A stretch of 64,000 bases of DNA from Phenylobacterium soli. Lineage in GTDB: Bacteria; Pseudomonadota; Alphaproteobacteria; Caulobacterales; Caulobacteraceae. Shown piece after piece: positions 1-9,413 of this stretch. Each line of letters opens with the position of its first letter. Positions within the stretch are counted from its first letter, which is position 1. Location of the stretch: the NCBI RefSeq assembly GCF_003254475.1, contig NZ_QFYQ01000001.1:1054001-1118000 (forward strand). Direction: 5' to 3'. Position numbers and translations under genes: made by a program. Under the pieces are notes generated by a model. That model did not search any database, had not been told where the DNA came from, and saw only the letters and a program-made list of their open reading frames with translations.

Positions 1-198
1 TTCGAGGCGGTGCGCCAGCCGAGCGGCCTGACCTATCCGATCCCCGGCGCGATGGGCACCATCCCGCAGGAGACCCGCAAGCCGGTGGCTCCCGCGCCCT
101 CGCTCGGCCAACATACCGATGAGGTCCTGGCCGAGGTGCTGAAGCTGTCGTCCGCCGAGATCGCGCGGCTGCACGACACCGGGATCGTCGCCGGCTAG
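1..198 (+). CDS. CaiB/BaiF-family CoA-transferase, C-terminal fragment
   Basis: The reading frame is open from the first base of the window, so only the last 65 residues are seen. The tail (GAMGTIPQETRKPVAPAPSLGQHTDEVLAE followed by a short helix ending at IVAG) is typical of class III CoA-transferases of the CaiB/BaiF type, where a conserved P..GQHT.EVL motif precedes the C-terminus. These enzymes move CoA between acyl groups or racemise methylacyl-CoA, which fits the acyl-CoA genes that follow. The substrate cannot be told. Its stop overlaps by four bases the stop of the convergent PhyH gene. The GTG at position 10 is internal and not a real start. Confidence 0.75.
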   Translation, partial: FEAVRQPSGLTYPIPGAMGTIPQETRKPVAPAPSLGQHTDEVLAEVLKLSSAEIARLHDTGIVAG

Positions 199-1121
199 GC
201 GCTGGCGAGGAGCGCCGCGCGGTAGGGCGCCAGATCCCAGTCGGGATAGCGCCGCTGCGCGCGGGCGAGGGTCGTCTCCGTCCAGAACGGGTCCCCCGGG
301 CGGGGCACGCCCAGGCAGGCCAGCTGGTCGGCCGTGGCGCGGGCGAAGAGCTGCCCCCAGGGCTTCATGTGATGGAAGGGCCAGGCGGTGAAGGCGATGG
401 AATCGTCGCCGGCCCGCTTGAAGCAGGCGGTCACCGCATAGCGCACGCCGCCCGGCGCGGTCAGGTTCGTGCCGCGGTGATAGAGGTCGATGCTGTAGGG
501 GAAGATCGATCCGGCCGGCCCGGCCGTGGAGCGGGCGTGGGGCGCGAGGCGGCGATGCAGCTCGGCGACTTCCGGCGGGCCGCCGATGGTGGCCTCGGGC
601 GGGGCGATGGGCTCGCTCAGCGGCCGGGGCACATAGTGCATGGGCCCGTGGCCCTCGGTCACGTCGCTGAAGTAGCACATCACCGTGCAGGTGTTGCGGG
701 TGGTGTCCTCCGACGGCGCGACGAGGGTGTGGTTGAGGTAATCGCAGTGGAAGGGCTGATCGTAGTCGGCCGCGCCGGTGTACTTGGCCCAGGCCTGGCA
801 CTGGTAGAGGTAGACCTCCTCGACGCCCAGGGCCGCGCGGGCGAAGGCGATCAGCGCCGGATGCAGGCCGATCAGGTTCAGGGCGTGGCAGCCGTCGAAC
901 GGGATGGAGTCCAGGTTCCTGAACTGGGCCGCGTGGAAGGCGCCGCCCTGGCCGTCGGCGGTCTTCACCAGCGGCTGGTCCGCGCCGGCGGCGTCGCCGA
1001 ACACCCGGCCGAAGTCGGCCTGCACGGCGGCCACCTCCTCGGGCGTGAAGAAGGCCTCCACCAGCACGCCGCCGTCGCGGCGCCAGGCGTCGATCTGCTC
1101 GGGCGTGAACCGCGGGCTCAT
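195..1121 (-). CDS. Phytanoyl-CoA dioxygenase (PhyH) family protein
   Basis: A 308-residue protein of the Fe(II)/2-oxoglutarate dioxygenase superfamily, PhyH branch, which hydroxylates acyl-CoA-like or small organic substrates. The expected metal triad is visible as H125 and D127 in the PFHCDYLNH segment and a distal H215 in LYHRGTN, followed by R227, a likely 2-oxoglutarate carboxylate ligand. The N-terminus (FTPEQIDAWRRDGGVLVEAFFTPEEV) is the usual PhyH opening. It is the last gene of the minus-strand run that begins with an acyl-CoA ligase at 7364, 32 bp after the carboxylase biotin subunit, so it is probably co-transcribed. The substrate is unknown. Confidence 0.85.
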   Translation of the reverse strand: MSPRFTPEQIDAWRRDGGVLVEAFFTPEEVAAVQADFGRVFGDAAGADQPLVKTADGQGGAFHAAQFRNLDSIPFDGCHALNLIGLHPALIAFARAALGVEEVYLYQCQAWAKYTGAADYDQPFHCDYLNHTLVAPSEDTTRNTCTVMCYFSDVTEGHGPMHYVPRPLSEPIAPPEATIGGPPEVAELHRRLAPHARSTAGPAGSIFPYSIDLYHRGTNLTAPGGVRYAVTACFKRAGDDSIAFTAWPFHHMKPWGQLFARATADQLACLGVPRPGDPFWTETTLARAQRRYPDWDLAPYRAALLASA

Positions 1122-1153
1122 GAGCCGACGCTAAACCCGGCAGCCCGCGAGGG

Positions 1154-3046
1154 CTAGGCGCTCTCCAGCACCGCCAGGACGGCGCCTTCCACCACCTGGG
1201 CGCCGACCGCCGCCGAAAGCTCGGCGACCTTGCCGTCGAACGGGGCGGCGAGGGCGTATTCCATCTTCATGGCTTCGAGGGTGAGCAGGGTCTGGCCCTT
1301 GGTCACCTGATCGCCGGCCTTGACCTGCACCGCGGTGACCTTGCCCGGCATGGGCGCGCGGACCTGGGCCTCGCCGTCGCCGCCCTCGGCCGCATCGGCG
1401 CTCGGCGGATGGTCGGAGAAGGCGAAGGCCTCGCCGGCCTCGAAGACCACGATGTGGTTGTCGTCGGTGATCAGGACCGAACGCGGCTGCAGGTCCTCCG
1501 CCGCCCTGGCCATGACCGAGCGGCCGTTCAGGAACAGGCGCACGGCGTTGGCCGGCTCGGCGTTCAGGCGGAAGCCGGCGAGCTCGCGCCAGGGCGAGGG
1601 CTGGGGTTCGGCCACCGCGTCCTCGACCGCCAGCATGGCCCCGCCGGCCGCGGCGGACAGGGCCGCGGCGCTGGGCTCCGGCTCGGCGGTGAGGGTGTCG
1701 AGGTTGCGTTCGATGAAGCCGGTGTCGACGTCGCCGGCGATGAAGTCCGGGCTCTCGAGGCAGCGGCCGAGGAAGCCGGCGTTGGTCTTCACCGGGAACA
1801 CCTCGACCTCGTCGCAGGCCTCGCAGAGCTCGGTGATCGCGCCCTCGCGGGTCGGGGCGTAGGCGATCAGCTTGGCGATCATCGGATCGTAGAAGGGGGT
1901 GACCTCGCCCTCCTCCTCCACGCCCGGATCGACGCGCACGCTGACCGGCAGGCGGAAGTGCTCGAGCCGGCCGGTGGACGGCAGGAACTTTCCGCCGGCG
2001 GTGGCCTCGGCGTAGAGGCGGGCCTCCACCGCATGGCCGGTCAGGCGGATCTCGTCCTGGCGCAGGGGCAGGGGCTCGCCGGCGGCGACGCGCAGCTGCC
2101 ATTCCACGAGGTCGAGGCCGGTGACCATCTCGGTGACCGGATGCTCCACCTGCAGGCGGGTGTTCATCTCCATGAACCAGATGCGGTCCGGCTTCAGGCC
2201 CTCGCTGGCGTCGGCGATGAACTCGACGGTGCCGGCCCCCACATAGCCCACGGCCTGGGCGGCCTTGACCGCCGCGGCGGTGACGGCGGCGCGGGTCGCC
2301 TCGTCCATGCCGGGCGCGGGCGCCTCCTCGATGACCTTCTGGTGGCGGCGCTGCAGCGAGCAGTCGCGCTCGAACAGGTGGACAGTCTCGCCGGTGCTGT
2401 CGGCGAACACCTGGACCTCGATGTGGCGCGGCCGGGTGACATAGGTCTCCAGCAGCACGCGGTCGTCGCCGAAGGCGGCCTTGGCCTCTCGGCGGGCGCT
2501 CGTCAGCGCGTCGGCGAAGTCCTCGGCGCGGTCGACCCGGCGCATGCCCTTGCCGCCGCCGCCGGCCACCGCCTTGATCAGCACCGGGAAGCCGATGCGG
2601 GCGGCCTCGCGGGCGAGCGTCTCCGGGCTCTGGTCCTCACCGAGATAGCCCGGCGTCACCGGCACCCCGGCCTTGTCCATCAGCGCCTTGGCGGCGTCCT
2701 TCAGGCCCATGGCGCGGATCGCGGCAGGCGGCGGACCGACCCAGATCAGGCCCGCGGCGGTCACCGCCTCGGCGAATTCGACGTTCTCCGACAGGAAGCC
2801 GTAGCCCGGATGGATCGCCTCCGCGCCGGCGGCTTTCGCCGCGGCGATGATCTTCTCCGGGACGAGGTAGCTCTCGCGCGCCGCGGCCGGGCCGATGCAG
2901 ACCGCCGCGTCGGCCTCACGCACGTGCAGGGCCTCGGCGTCGGCCTCCGAATAGACGGCCACCGTGGAGAGCCCGAGGCGGCGCGCGGTGGCGAAGACGC
3001 GGACGGCGATCTCGCCGCGGTTGGCGACCAGCAGGGATTTGAACAT
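1154..3046 (-). CDS. Biotin-dependent acyl-CoA carboxylase, biotin carboxylase/BCCP subunit (methylcrotonyl-CoA carboxylase alpha type)
   Basis: 630 residues with biotin carboxylase N domain (FKSLLVANRGEIAVRVFATARRLG), ATP-grasp domain (GGGGKGMRRV loop near residue 165, EMNTRLQVEHPVTEMVTGLDLV near 295) and a C-terminal biotinyl domain with EAMKME, biotin lysine K594. It carboxylates its own biotin with ATP and bicarbonate and passes CO2 to the carboxyltransferase at 4035-5633. Size and partner fit 3-methylcrotonyl-CoA carboxylase (LiuD/MccA, leucine catabolism); geranyl-CoA carboxylase (AtuF) cannot be excluded. An unrelated DUF3667 gene sits between the two subunit genes, which is unusual. 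No biotin ligase is in the window. Confidence 0.92.
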   Translation of the reverse strand: MFKSLLVANRGEIAVRVFATARRLGLSTVAVYSEADAEALHVREADAAVCIGPAAARESYLVPEKIIAAAKAAGAEAIHPGYGFLSENVEFAEAVTAAGLIWVGPPPAAIRAMGLKDAAKALMDKAGVPVTPGYLGEDQSPETLAREAARIGFPVLIKAVAGGGGKGMRRVDRAEDFADALTSARREAKAAFGDDRVLLETYVTRPRHIEVQVFADSTGETVHLFERDCSLQRRHQKVIEEAPAPGMDEATRAAVTAAAVKAAQAVGYVGAGTVEFIADASEGLKPDRIWFMEMNTRLQVEHPVTEMVTGLDLVEWQLRVAAGEPLPLRQDEIRLTGHAVEARLYAEATAGGKFLPSTGRLEHFRLPVSVRVDPGVEEEGEVTPFYDPMIAKLIAYAPTREGAITELCEACDEVEVFPVKTNAGFLGRCLESPDFIAGDVDTGFIERNLDTLTAEPEPSAAALSAAAGGAMLAVEDAVAEPQPSPWRELAGFRLNAEPANAVRLFLNGRSVMARAAEDLQPRSVLITDDNHIVVFEAGEAFAFSDHPPSADAAEGGDGEAQVRAPMPGKVTAVQVKAGDQVTKGQTLLTLEAMKMEYALAAPFDGKVAELSAAVGAQVVEGAVLAVLESA

Positions 3047-3061
3047 CGCGGTCTTGGGTCC

Positions 3062-4030
3062 TCAGTGCATGGTCGCCAGGCCCACCATCACCAGGGCGCC
3101 GATGAGGACGGCGACGGCGACGGAGGAGCCGAAGAACAGGAAGGTCATGCGCGCCAGCGTCCCGACGACGCCGCTGCGGTAGGTGCCGCGCATGTGGAAG
3201 AAGAGGTGGACCGGCGCCAGCCACAGGATCTGCCAAGCCGCGTCGGTGAGCATGCCGAGCAGGAAGCCGGCCGTCACCAGCAGCCCCTGGAACGACAGGG
3301 AGTGCATCGAGAAGATCAGGTGGTCGAAGACGTAGACGTCCTTCTTGAAGGCGAAGGCGAGCGTCAGCAGCAGGGCGGCGACCGGCAGCATCAGGACCGC
3401 GAAGCGGTGGCCCCACTGTTCCACCGCGGTCATCAGCGCCTCAGGGTCTTCCAGGGCGTGCTTCACCTTGGCCGTCCAGTAGGCGTTCGTGCCCTTGTCG
3501 GCCGTGATGTCGAGGTTGATGTCCTTGGCTTGGAGGTGCGTGGCCTTCTCGCCCAGCGCCGACTCCAGGTTGGCCTTCTGCTCGGGCGTCAGCTTGGCCT
3601 GCACCTGCGGGTCGCCCAGCGTCGCCAGCTTGAACTTCTGGTGCGAGGCGCCGAGGTTCAGGCCGCCGGCGAAGAACACCAGCAGCAGCACCACGAGGAA
3701 CAGCCGGAACGGCGGGATCTGCGAGGCCCGGTGCCCGTCGAGGTAGTCGCGGGTCAGCTGGCCGGGCTTGAGGAACAGCCGGGGCAGGGTCTGCCAGAAG
3801 CGGCCGTCGAAGTGGGTGAGGCCCTCGACGGCCTCGGCGGCCAGATGCCAGATGGAGCGATGGAACGCCTCGCCCTTCTGGCCGCAGGCATGGCACCAGG
3901 GTCCCTGCAGGGGCGTGCCGCAGTTGGGGCAGGGCGTTCCTGGCGGCAGGGCGTGCTTGGAGGCGCGGCCGATCTCGCCGGCGATGGCGTCGGCGGTGGC
4001 GGCGTCGAGTTCGGGAGCGCCCAGACCCAT
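3062..4030 (-). CDS. DUF3667 family zinc-ribbon membrane protein
   Basis: 322 residues. The N-terminus carries a zinc ribbon (CPNCGTPLQGPWCHACGQ, residues about 35-52) followed by HFDGRFWQTLPRLFLKPGQLTRDYLDGHR and a PFRLFLVVLLLVFF helix, the signature of DUF3667 proteins. A large charged domain follows, then three to four hydrophobic helices in the last 130 residues. The function of the family is not known to me. It lies 4 bp after the carboxyltransferase stop and 15 bp before the biotin-subunit start, so it is translated in the middle of the carboxylase operon. It may be a membrane or assembly factor, or an unrelated insertion. Confidence 0.8.
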   Translation of the reverse strand: MGLGAPELDAATADAIAGEIGRASKHALPPGTPCPNCGTPLQGPWCHACGQKGEAFHRSIWHLAAEAVEGLTHFDGRFWQTLPRLFLKPGQLTRDYLDGHRASQIPPFRLFLVVLLLVFFAGGLNLGASHQKFKLATLGDPQVQAKLTPEQKANLESALGEKATHLQAKDINLDITADKGTNAYWTAKVKHALEDPEALMTAVEQWGHRFAVLMLPVAALLLTLAFAFKKDVYVFDHLIFSMHSLSFQGLLVTAGFLLGMLTDAAWQILWLAPVHLFFHMRGTYRSGVVGTLARMTFLFFGSSVAVAVLIGALVMVGLATMH

Positions 4031-4034
4031 CGAC

Positions 4035-5633
4035 CTACATCCGGAAGACGCCGAAGCGCGTCTCGGGAACCGGCGCGTTCAGCGAGGCGGAGATGGAGAG
4101 GCCGAGCACGTCGCGGGTCTGGGCCGGGTCGATGACCCCGTCGTCCCACAGGCGCGCGGTGGCGAAGTAGGGATTGCCCTCGTCCTCGTACTTCTGGCGG
4201 ACGGGCGCCTTGAAGGCTTCCTCCTCCTCGGGGCTCCACTTGCCGGCGTCGCGGTGCACGGTCGCCAGCACCGAGGCGGCCTGCTCGCCGCCCATCACCG
4301 AGATGCGGCTGTTGGGCCAGGTCCACAGGAAGCGCGGCGAATAGGCCCGGCCGCACATGCCGTAGTTGCCGGCCCCGAACGAGCCGCCGATCAGGACGGT
4401 GAACTTCGGCACATTGGCGCTGGCGACGGCGGTGACCAGCTTGGCGCCGTCCTTGGCGATGCCGCCGGCCTCGTACTTGCCGCCGACCATGAAGCCCGAG
4501 ATGTTCTGCAGGAAGACGAGCGGGATCTTCCGCTGGCAGGCGAGCTCGATGAAGTGGGCGCCCTTCAGCGCGCTCTCGGAAAAGAGGACGCCGCTGTTGG
4601 CGAGGATCGCCACCGGGTAGCCCCAGATCCGCGCGAAGCCGGTGACCAGGGTGGTGCCGTAGAGCGGCTTGAACTCGTGGAACTCCGAGCCGTCGACGAT
4701 CCGGGCGATCACCTCGCGCACCTCGTAGGGCGCGCGCACGTCGGTCGGCACGATGCCGTAGAGCTCTTCCGGATCGTAGGCCGGCGGCCGGGCCTCGGCG
4801 AGGTCGAGGTCGACGCGCTTCACGGTGTTCAGGTTGGCGACGATCGAGCGGACGATCGAGAGCGCGTGCTCGTCGTCGTTCGCCACGTGGTCGACCACGC
4901 CGGAGCGGCGGCCGTGGGTGTCGGCGCCGCCGAGCTCCTCCGCCGAGATGACCTCGCCGGTCGCGGCCTTCACCAGCGGCGGGCCGCCGAGGAAGATCGT
5001 CCCCTGGCCCTTCACGATGACGGTCTCGTCGCTCATCGCCGGGACGTAGGCGCCGCCGGCGGTGCAGGAGCCCATCACGCAGGCGATCTGGGCGATGCCC
5101 TCGGCGCTCATCCGCGCCTGGTTGTAGAAGATGCGGCCGAAGTGCTCGCGGTCGGGGAAGACCTCGGCCTGGTGCGGCAGGTTCGCGCCGCCGCTGTCCA
5201 CCAGATAGACGCACGGCAGGCGGTTCTGCAGGGCGATCTCCTGGGCCCGCAGGTGCTTCTTCACCGTGATCGGGTAGTAGGCGCCGCCCTTCACCGTGGC
5301 GTCGTTGGCGACGATCATCACCTCGCGGCCGGAGACGCGGCCGATGCCGGTGATGATGCCGGCCGCGGGGGCCTCGTCGTCGTGCATGCCGAAGGCGGCG
5401 AGCTGGCCGACCTCCAGGAACGGCGCGCCGGGATCGAGCAGGCGCATCACCCGGTCGCGCGGCAACAGCTTGCCGCGGCTCTCGTGGCGGTCGCGCGAGG
5501 CCTTGGGCCCGCCCAGCGCCGCCTCGCCAGCCCGCTGGCGCAGCTCCTCGACGAGGGCGCGGTTGACCTTCTCGTTCGTCGCGAAGCCGTCGGCGCTGGG
5601 GTCGACGGTCGTGGCGAGCTTCCTCATTCGCAA
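4035..5633 (-). CDS. Acyl-CoA carboxylase carboxyltransferase subunit (methylcrotonyl-CoA carboxylase beta type)
   Basis: 532 residues, the usual length for MccB/LiuB. Two crotonase-fold halves are visible: the N-terminal half with [23 protein letters not shown] and the oxyanion-type [30 protein letters not shown] stretch, and the C-terminal half with [30 protein letters not shown] and [20 protein letters not shown]. The motif set matches 3-methylcrotonyl-CoA carboxylase (or geranyl-CoA carboxylase) rather than propionyl-CoA carboxylase. It transfers carboxyl from biotin of the partner at 1154-3046 onto an unsaturated branched acyl-CoA. It lies 42 bp after the acyl-CoA ligase, in one transcription unit. 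Confidence 0.92.
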   Translation of the reverse strand: MRMRKLATTVDPSADGFATNEKVNRALVEELRQRAGEAALGGPKASRDRHESRGKLLPRDRVMRLLDPGAPFLEVGQLAAFGMHDDEAPAAGIITGIGRVSGREVMIVANDATVKGGAYYPITVKKHLRAQEIALQNRLPCVYLVDSGGANLPHQAEVFPDREHFGRIFYNQARMSAEGIAQIACVMGSCTAGGAYVPAMSDETVIVKGQGTIFLGGPPLVKAATGEVISAEELGGADTHGRRSGVVDHVANDDEHALSIVRSIVANLNTVKRVDLDLAEARPPAYDPEELYGIVPTDVRAPYEVREVIARIVDGSEFHEFKPLYGTTLVTGFARIWGYPVAILANSGVLFSESALKGAHFIELACQRKIPLVFLQNISGFMVGGKYEAGGIAKDGAKLVTAVASANVPKFTVLIGGSFGAGNYGMCGRAYSPRFLWTWPNSRISVMGGEQAASVLATVHRDAGKWSPEEEEAFKAPVRQKYEDEGNPYFATARLWDDGVIDPAQTRDVLGLSISASLNAPVPETRFGVFRM

Positions 5634-5675
5634 ATATCCCCGATCAGGCCCCCGCGCGGCCGGAGCCGCCGCGCG

Positions 5676-7364
5676 CTAGGCGGTCTTTTCCAGCACAAGG
5701 TCGAGTTCTGCAATCATTGCCTCGCGCATGGCGAACTTTTGCACCTTGCCCGTGACCGTCGTGGGGAAAGATTCCACGAACTTCACGTACCGTGGAATCT
5801 TGTAGTGGGCGATCTGGTCCTTGCAGAAGGCTCGCACCTCGTCCTCCGTCAGCGCGGCGCCGGGCCTGACCACGATCCAGGCGACCAGCTCCTCGCCGAA
5901 GCGGGTGTCGGGCACGCCGACCACCTGCACGTCCTGGACGGCCGGGTGGCGATAGAGGAACTCCTCGATCTCGCGGGGATAGATGTTCTCGCCGCCGCGG
6001 ATGACCATGTCCTTGATGCGGCCGACGATGTTGCAGTAGCCGCCCTCGTCGATGGTCGCGAGGTCGCCGGTGTGCATCCAGCCGGCGCGGTCCAGGGCTT
6101 CGGCGGTGCGCTCCGGATCGTCCCAGTAGCCGAGCATCACCGAATAGCCGCGGGTGCAGAGTTCGCCCGGCTCGCCGCGCGGCACGATGCGGCCCTCGAG
6201 ATCGACGACCTTCACCTCCAGGTGTGGCTGGATGCGGCCGACGGTCGAGACCCGCCGCTCCAGCGGATCGTCGGTCGAGGACTGGAAGCTGACGGGCGAG
6301 GTCTCGGTCATGCCGTAGGCGATGGTCACCTCCGGCATGTGCATCCGGGAGACCACCTCTTTCATCACCTCGATGGGGCAGGGCGAGCCGGCCATGATGC
6401 CGGTGCGCAGGGACGAGAGGTCGAAGCGCCCGAACTCGGCATGGCCCAGCATGGCAATGAACATGGTCGGTACGCCGTAGAGCACGGCGCAGCGCTCCGC
6501 CTCGACGGTCTGAAGCACCGCGAGGGGCTCGAAGGCCTCGGCCGGATAGACCACGCAGGCCGCGTGGGTCAGGCAGCCCAGGTTGGCCATCACCATGCCG
6601 AAGCAGTGGTAGAGCGGCACCGGCGCGCAGAGCTTCTCGCCCGGCTGCAGGCCGATCGCCTCGCCGACGAAGAAGCCGTTGTTGAGGATATTGTGGTGGC
6701 TGAGCGTGGCGCCCTTCGGAAAGCCGGTGGTGCCGCTGGTGAACTGGATGTTGATCGGATCGTCGAACTGCAGGCGTGCGCCGATCTCGGCGAGGCGTGC
6801 GCGGTGTTGGTCGCCGCCGGCCGTCAGGACCTCGGCGAAGGGCAGGCAGCCGGCGTGCGCCGCCTCGCCAAGCGTGATGACGAGCGTCAGGTGCGGCAGC
6901 CGCCGGGCGGCAAGCCGCCCGGGTTGGGCGCCGGCCAGCTCGGGGGCGAGCTCGCGCAGCATGCCCACATAGTCGCTGGTCTTGTGGCTGGGCGCCGTGA
7001 TCAGCGCGCGGCACGCCACCTTGTTGAGCGCGTACTCGGCCTCGCTCGTCCGATAGGCCGGGTTGATGTTCACGAGGATGAGCCCGGCCTTGGCGGTGGC
7101 GTACTGGGTGACCAGCCATTCCCAGCAGTTGGCGGCCCAGATCCCGATCCGGTCGCCGGGCTCCAGCCCCAGCGCCAGCAGGCCGGCGGCGAACGCGTCG
7201 ACCCGGTCCTTCAGCTCGGCGTAGGTCCAGCGGATCTGCTGATGGCGCGAGATCAGCGCCGGCCGGTCGGGATGGCCCGCCGCCACGGCGTCGAAATAGG
7301 CCCCGATCGTCTGGCCGATCAGCGGCCTGTCGCTCACCCCGCTCACGTACGAGAGCTCGGGCAT
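5676..7364 (-). CDS. AMP-forming acyl-CoA synthetase (ACSF2-like)
   Basis: 562 residues of the ANL superfamily. Visible motifs: A3 P-loop [16 protein letters not shown] (about residue 210), A5 [11 protein letters not shown]7 with [16 protein letters not shown], hinge [24 protein letters not shown], and C-terminal [13 protein letters not shown] with the catalytic lysine. It activates a medium or branched fatty acid to its CoA thioester through an acyl-AMP. As first gene of the carboxylase operon it likely supplies the acyl-CoA used downstream. It is divergent from an acyl-CoA dehydrogenase at 7460, with a shared 95-bp promoter region. Confidence 0.9.
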   Translation of the reverse strand: MPELSYVSGVSDRPLIGQTIGAYFDAVAAGHPDRPALISRHQQIRWTYAELKDRVDAFAAGLLALGLEPGDRIGIWAANCWEWLVTQYATAKAGLILVNINPAYRTSEAEYALNKVACRALITAPSHKTSDYVGMLRELAPELAGAQPGRLAARRLPHLTLVITLGEAAHAGCLPFAEVLTAGGDQHRARLAEIGARLQFDDPINIQFTSGTTGFPKGATLSHHNILNNGFFVGEAIGLQPGEKLCAPVPLYHCFGMVMANLGCLTHAACVVYPAEAFEPLAVLQTVEAERCAVLYGVPTMFIAMLGHAEFGRFDLSSLRTGIMAGSPCPIEVMKEVVSRMHMPEVTIAYGMTETSPVSFQSSTDDPLERRVSTVGRIQPHLEVKVVDLEGRIVPRGEPGELCTRGYSVMLGYWDDPERTAEALDRAGWMHTGDLATIDEGGYCNIVGRIKDMVIRGGENIYPREIEEFLYRHPAVQDVQVVGVPDTRFGEELVAWIVVRPGAALTEDEVRAFCKDQIAHYKIPRYVKFVESFPTTVTGKVQKFAMREAMIAELDLVLEKTA

Positions 7365-7459
7365 GGCGTTCCTCCCCTTGTTGGTCGCCAGCCTATCCCA
7401 GCCCTCAGCGCCCGCGAAGGGTTGGCTCCCCCAGCGGCAGGCGCCATTGATGCCGGCGC

Positions 7460-8611
7460 ATGAGCGAAACCTTCCCTGAAATCCGCGACGCGGTGCGCAA
7501 GCTCTGCGCCCGTTTCCCCGGCCAGTACTGGCGCGAACTCGACCGCGAGCGCGCCTATCCCACCGAATTCGTCCGGGCCCTGACCGAGGCCGGCTTCCTC
7601 TCGGTGCTGATCCCGGAGGAGTACGGCGGCTCGGGGCTGGGCCTTCGCGCCGCGACGGCGGTGCTGGAGGAGATCCACCGCTCGGGCTGCAACGGCGGCG
7701 CCTGCCATGCCCAGATGTATACCATGGGCACCATCCTGCGGCACGGCAGCCCGGCGCAGAAGGAAGCCTACCTGCCGAAGATCGCCACGGGCGAGCTGCG
7801 CCTCCAGGCCTTCGGCGTTACCGAGCCCGACGCCGGCACCGACACCACCCGCATCACCACCTTCGCGAAGAAAGTGGGGGACAAGTACGTGGTCTCGGGC
7901 CGCAAGATCTGGATCAGCCGGGCCGAGCACTCCGACCTGATGGTCCTGCTCTGCCGCACCACGCCGCGCGACCAGGCGAAGAAGCCGTCCGACGGCATGA
8001 GCGTGCTGATCGTCGACATGAAGCAGGCCGTCGGCGCCGGTCTGACCATCCGGCCCGTGCGGACCATGCTGAACCACGCCACCACCGAGCTGTTCTTCGA
8101 GGACCTCGAGGTGCCGGCCGAGAACCTGGTCGGCGAGGAGGGCAAGGGCTTCAAGTACATCCTCGACGGCATGAACGCCGAACGGATCCTGATCGCCAGC
8201 GAGTGCATCGGCGACGCGAGGTTCTTCATCGACCGCGCCTCCGCCTACGCCAAGGAGCGCAAGGTCTTCGGCCGCCAGATCGGCGAGAACCAGGGCGTCC
8301 AGTTCCCGATCGCGCGGGCCTATGTGCAGATGACCGCCGCCGCCCACATGGTCGACGACGCCGCCGCCAAGTTCGAGGCCGGCGTTCCCTGCGGCGCCGA
8401 GGCCAACATGGCCAAGCTCACCGCCTCGGAGGCGAGCTGGTACGCGGCCGACATGTGCTTGCAGACCCACGGCGGCTTTGGCTTCGCCGAGGAGTTCGAC
8501 ATCGAGCGCAAGTTCCGCGAGACGCGCCTCTACCAGGTGGCGCCGATCTCCACGAACCTGATCCTTTCCCACGTGGCCACCCACGTCCTCGACCTGCCCA
8601 AGTCATTCTAG
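7460..8611 (+). CDS. Acyl-CoA dehydrogenase
   Basis: 383 residues, the standard size for flavin-dependent acyl-CoA dehydrogenases. The three domains follow in order: helical N domain with [17 protein letters not shown], the middle beta domain with [24 protein letters not shown] and [16 protein letters not shown], and the C-terminal helical domain with [20 protein letters not shown] and [34 protein letters not shown]. It oxidises an acyl-CoA at C2-C3 using FAD, passing electrons to ETF. The position of the catalytic acidic residue cannot be fixed by eye, so chain specificity is open. It is followed after 15 bp by an enoyl-CoA hydratase, the next step of beta-oxidation. Confidence 0.92.
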   Translation: MSETFPEIRDAVRKLCARFPGQYWRELDRERAYPTEFVRALTEAGFLSVLIPEEYGGSGLGLRAATAVLEEIHRSGCNGGACHAQMYTMGTILRHGSPAQKEAYLPKIATGELRLQAFGVTEPDAGTDTTRITTFAKKVGDKYVVSGRKIWISRAEHSDLMVLLCRTTPRDQAKKPSDGMSVLIVDMKQAVGAGLTIRPVRTMLNHATTELFFEDLEVPAENLVGEEGKGFKYILDGMNAERILIASECIGDARFFIDRASAYAKERKVFGRQIGENQGVQFPIARAYVQMTAAAHMVDDAAAKFEAGVPCGAEANMAKLTASEASWYAADMCLQTHGGFGFAEEFDIERKFRETRLYQVAPISTNLILSHVATHVLDLPKSF

Positions 8612-8626
8612 GCCGAAGAGCTTCTG

Positions 8627-9406
8627 ATGCCCGAGACCCTCAAGATCAGCGAGCCCGCGCCCGGCGTCGTCGTCGTGGCGTTCAACCGGCCGGACGTCGC
8701 CAACGCCCTCTCCACCCAGATGGGCCTGGAGCTCCTGGAGACCTGGGCCGCGCTCAAGACCCGCGCCGACGTGCGCTGCGTGGTGCTGACCGGCGAGGGC
8801 CGCCACTTCCAGGCCGGGGCGGACCTGAAGGAGCGCAACGGCATGACCGACGAGGCCTGGGCCGAGCAGCACAGGATCTTCGAGGCCATGATCCGCGCCC
8901 AGCTCGCCGTCGACGTGCCGGTGATCGCCGCGGTCAACGGGGCGGCCATGGGCGGCGGCTGCGAGATGACGCTCGCCTGCGACTTCGCCTACGCCGCCGA
9001 CAATGCGCGCTTCGGCCTGCCCGAGGTGGGACTCGGCATCATGCCGGGGCTCGGCGGCACCCAGCTCCTGACCCGCCAGGCCGGCGAGCGGCGGGCGATC
9101 GAGATCCTCACCACCGGCCGGCCGCTCACCGCCGAGGAGGCGCGCGAGGCCGGCATCGTCAACAAGGTGGTTCCGGCCGACCAGCTGATGGCCGCGGTGC
9201 TGGAGACCGCCCAGAAGATCGCGGCCAACGCGCCGCTGTCGGTGAAGGCGCTCAAGCACGTGGTCCACGAGGGCGCCGCCATGGACCTCGCCGCCGCCAT
9301 GGAGCTGGAGCTCTCGCACTATAACCGGCTGTTCAAGACCGCCGACCGCCGCGAGGGCGTGGCGAGCTTCAACGAGAAACGGACGCCGGCCTTCAAGGGG
9401 GAGTGA
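8627..9406 (+). CDS. Enoyl-CoA hydratase/isomerase family protein
   Basis: 259 residues of the crotonase superfamily. The oxyanion-hole segments GEGRHFQAGADLKERNGM (near residue 63-80) and VNGAAMGGGCEMTLACDFAYAADNARFGLPEVGLGIMPGLGGTQ (about 104-148) are clear, with the catalytic-type glutamates in the GCEM and PEVGLGI positions. It hydrates a trans-2-enoyl-CoA, and fits as the step after the acyl-CoA dehydrogenase encoded just upstream. In a leucine-type pathway it could be methylglutaconyl-CoA hydratase (LiuC), but nothing in the sequence proves that. Confidence 0.9.
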   Translation: MPETLKISEPAPGVVVVAFNRPDVANALSTQMGLELLETWAALKTRADVRCVVLTGEGRHFQAGADLKERNGMTDEAWAEQHRIFEAMIRAQLAVDVPVIAAVNGAAMGGGCEMTLACDFAYAADNARFGLPEVGLGIMPGLGGTQLLTRQAGERRAIEILTTGRPLTAEEAREAGIVNKVVPADQLMAAVLETAQKIAANAPLSVKALKHVVHEGAAMDLAAAMELELSHYNRLFKTADRREGVASFNEKRTPAFKGE

Positions 9407-9413
9407 TGCGGCG

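Noticed and set aside
1409..7463. Very long plus-strand open frames (908 and 1231 codons) opposite the carboxylase operon
   Set aside because: They are antisense to well-supported minus-strand genes, have low-complexity Gly/Ala/Arg/His composition, and arise because stop codons are rare in GC-rich antisense frames.
7343..8584. 413-codon minus-strand frame over the acyl-CoA dehydrogenase
   Set aside because: Antisense shadow; the plus-strand protein has clear family motifs and this frame has none.
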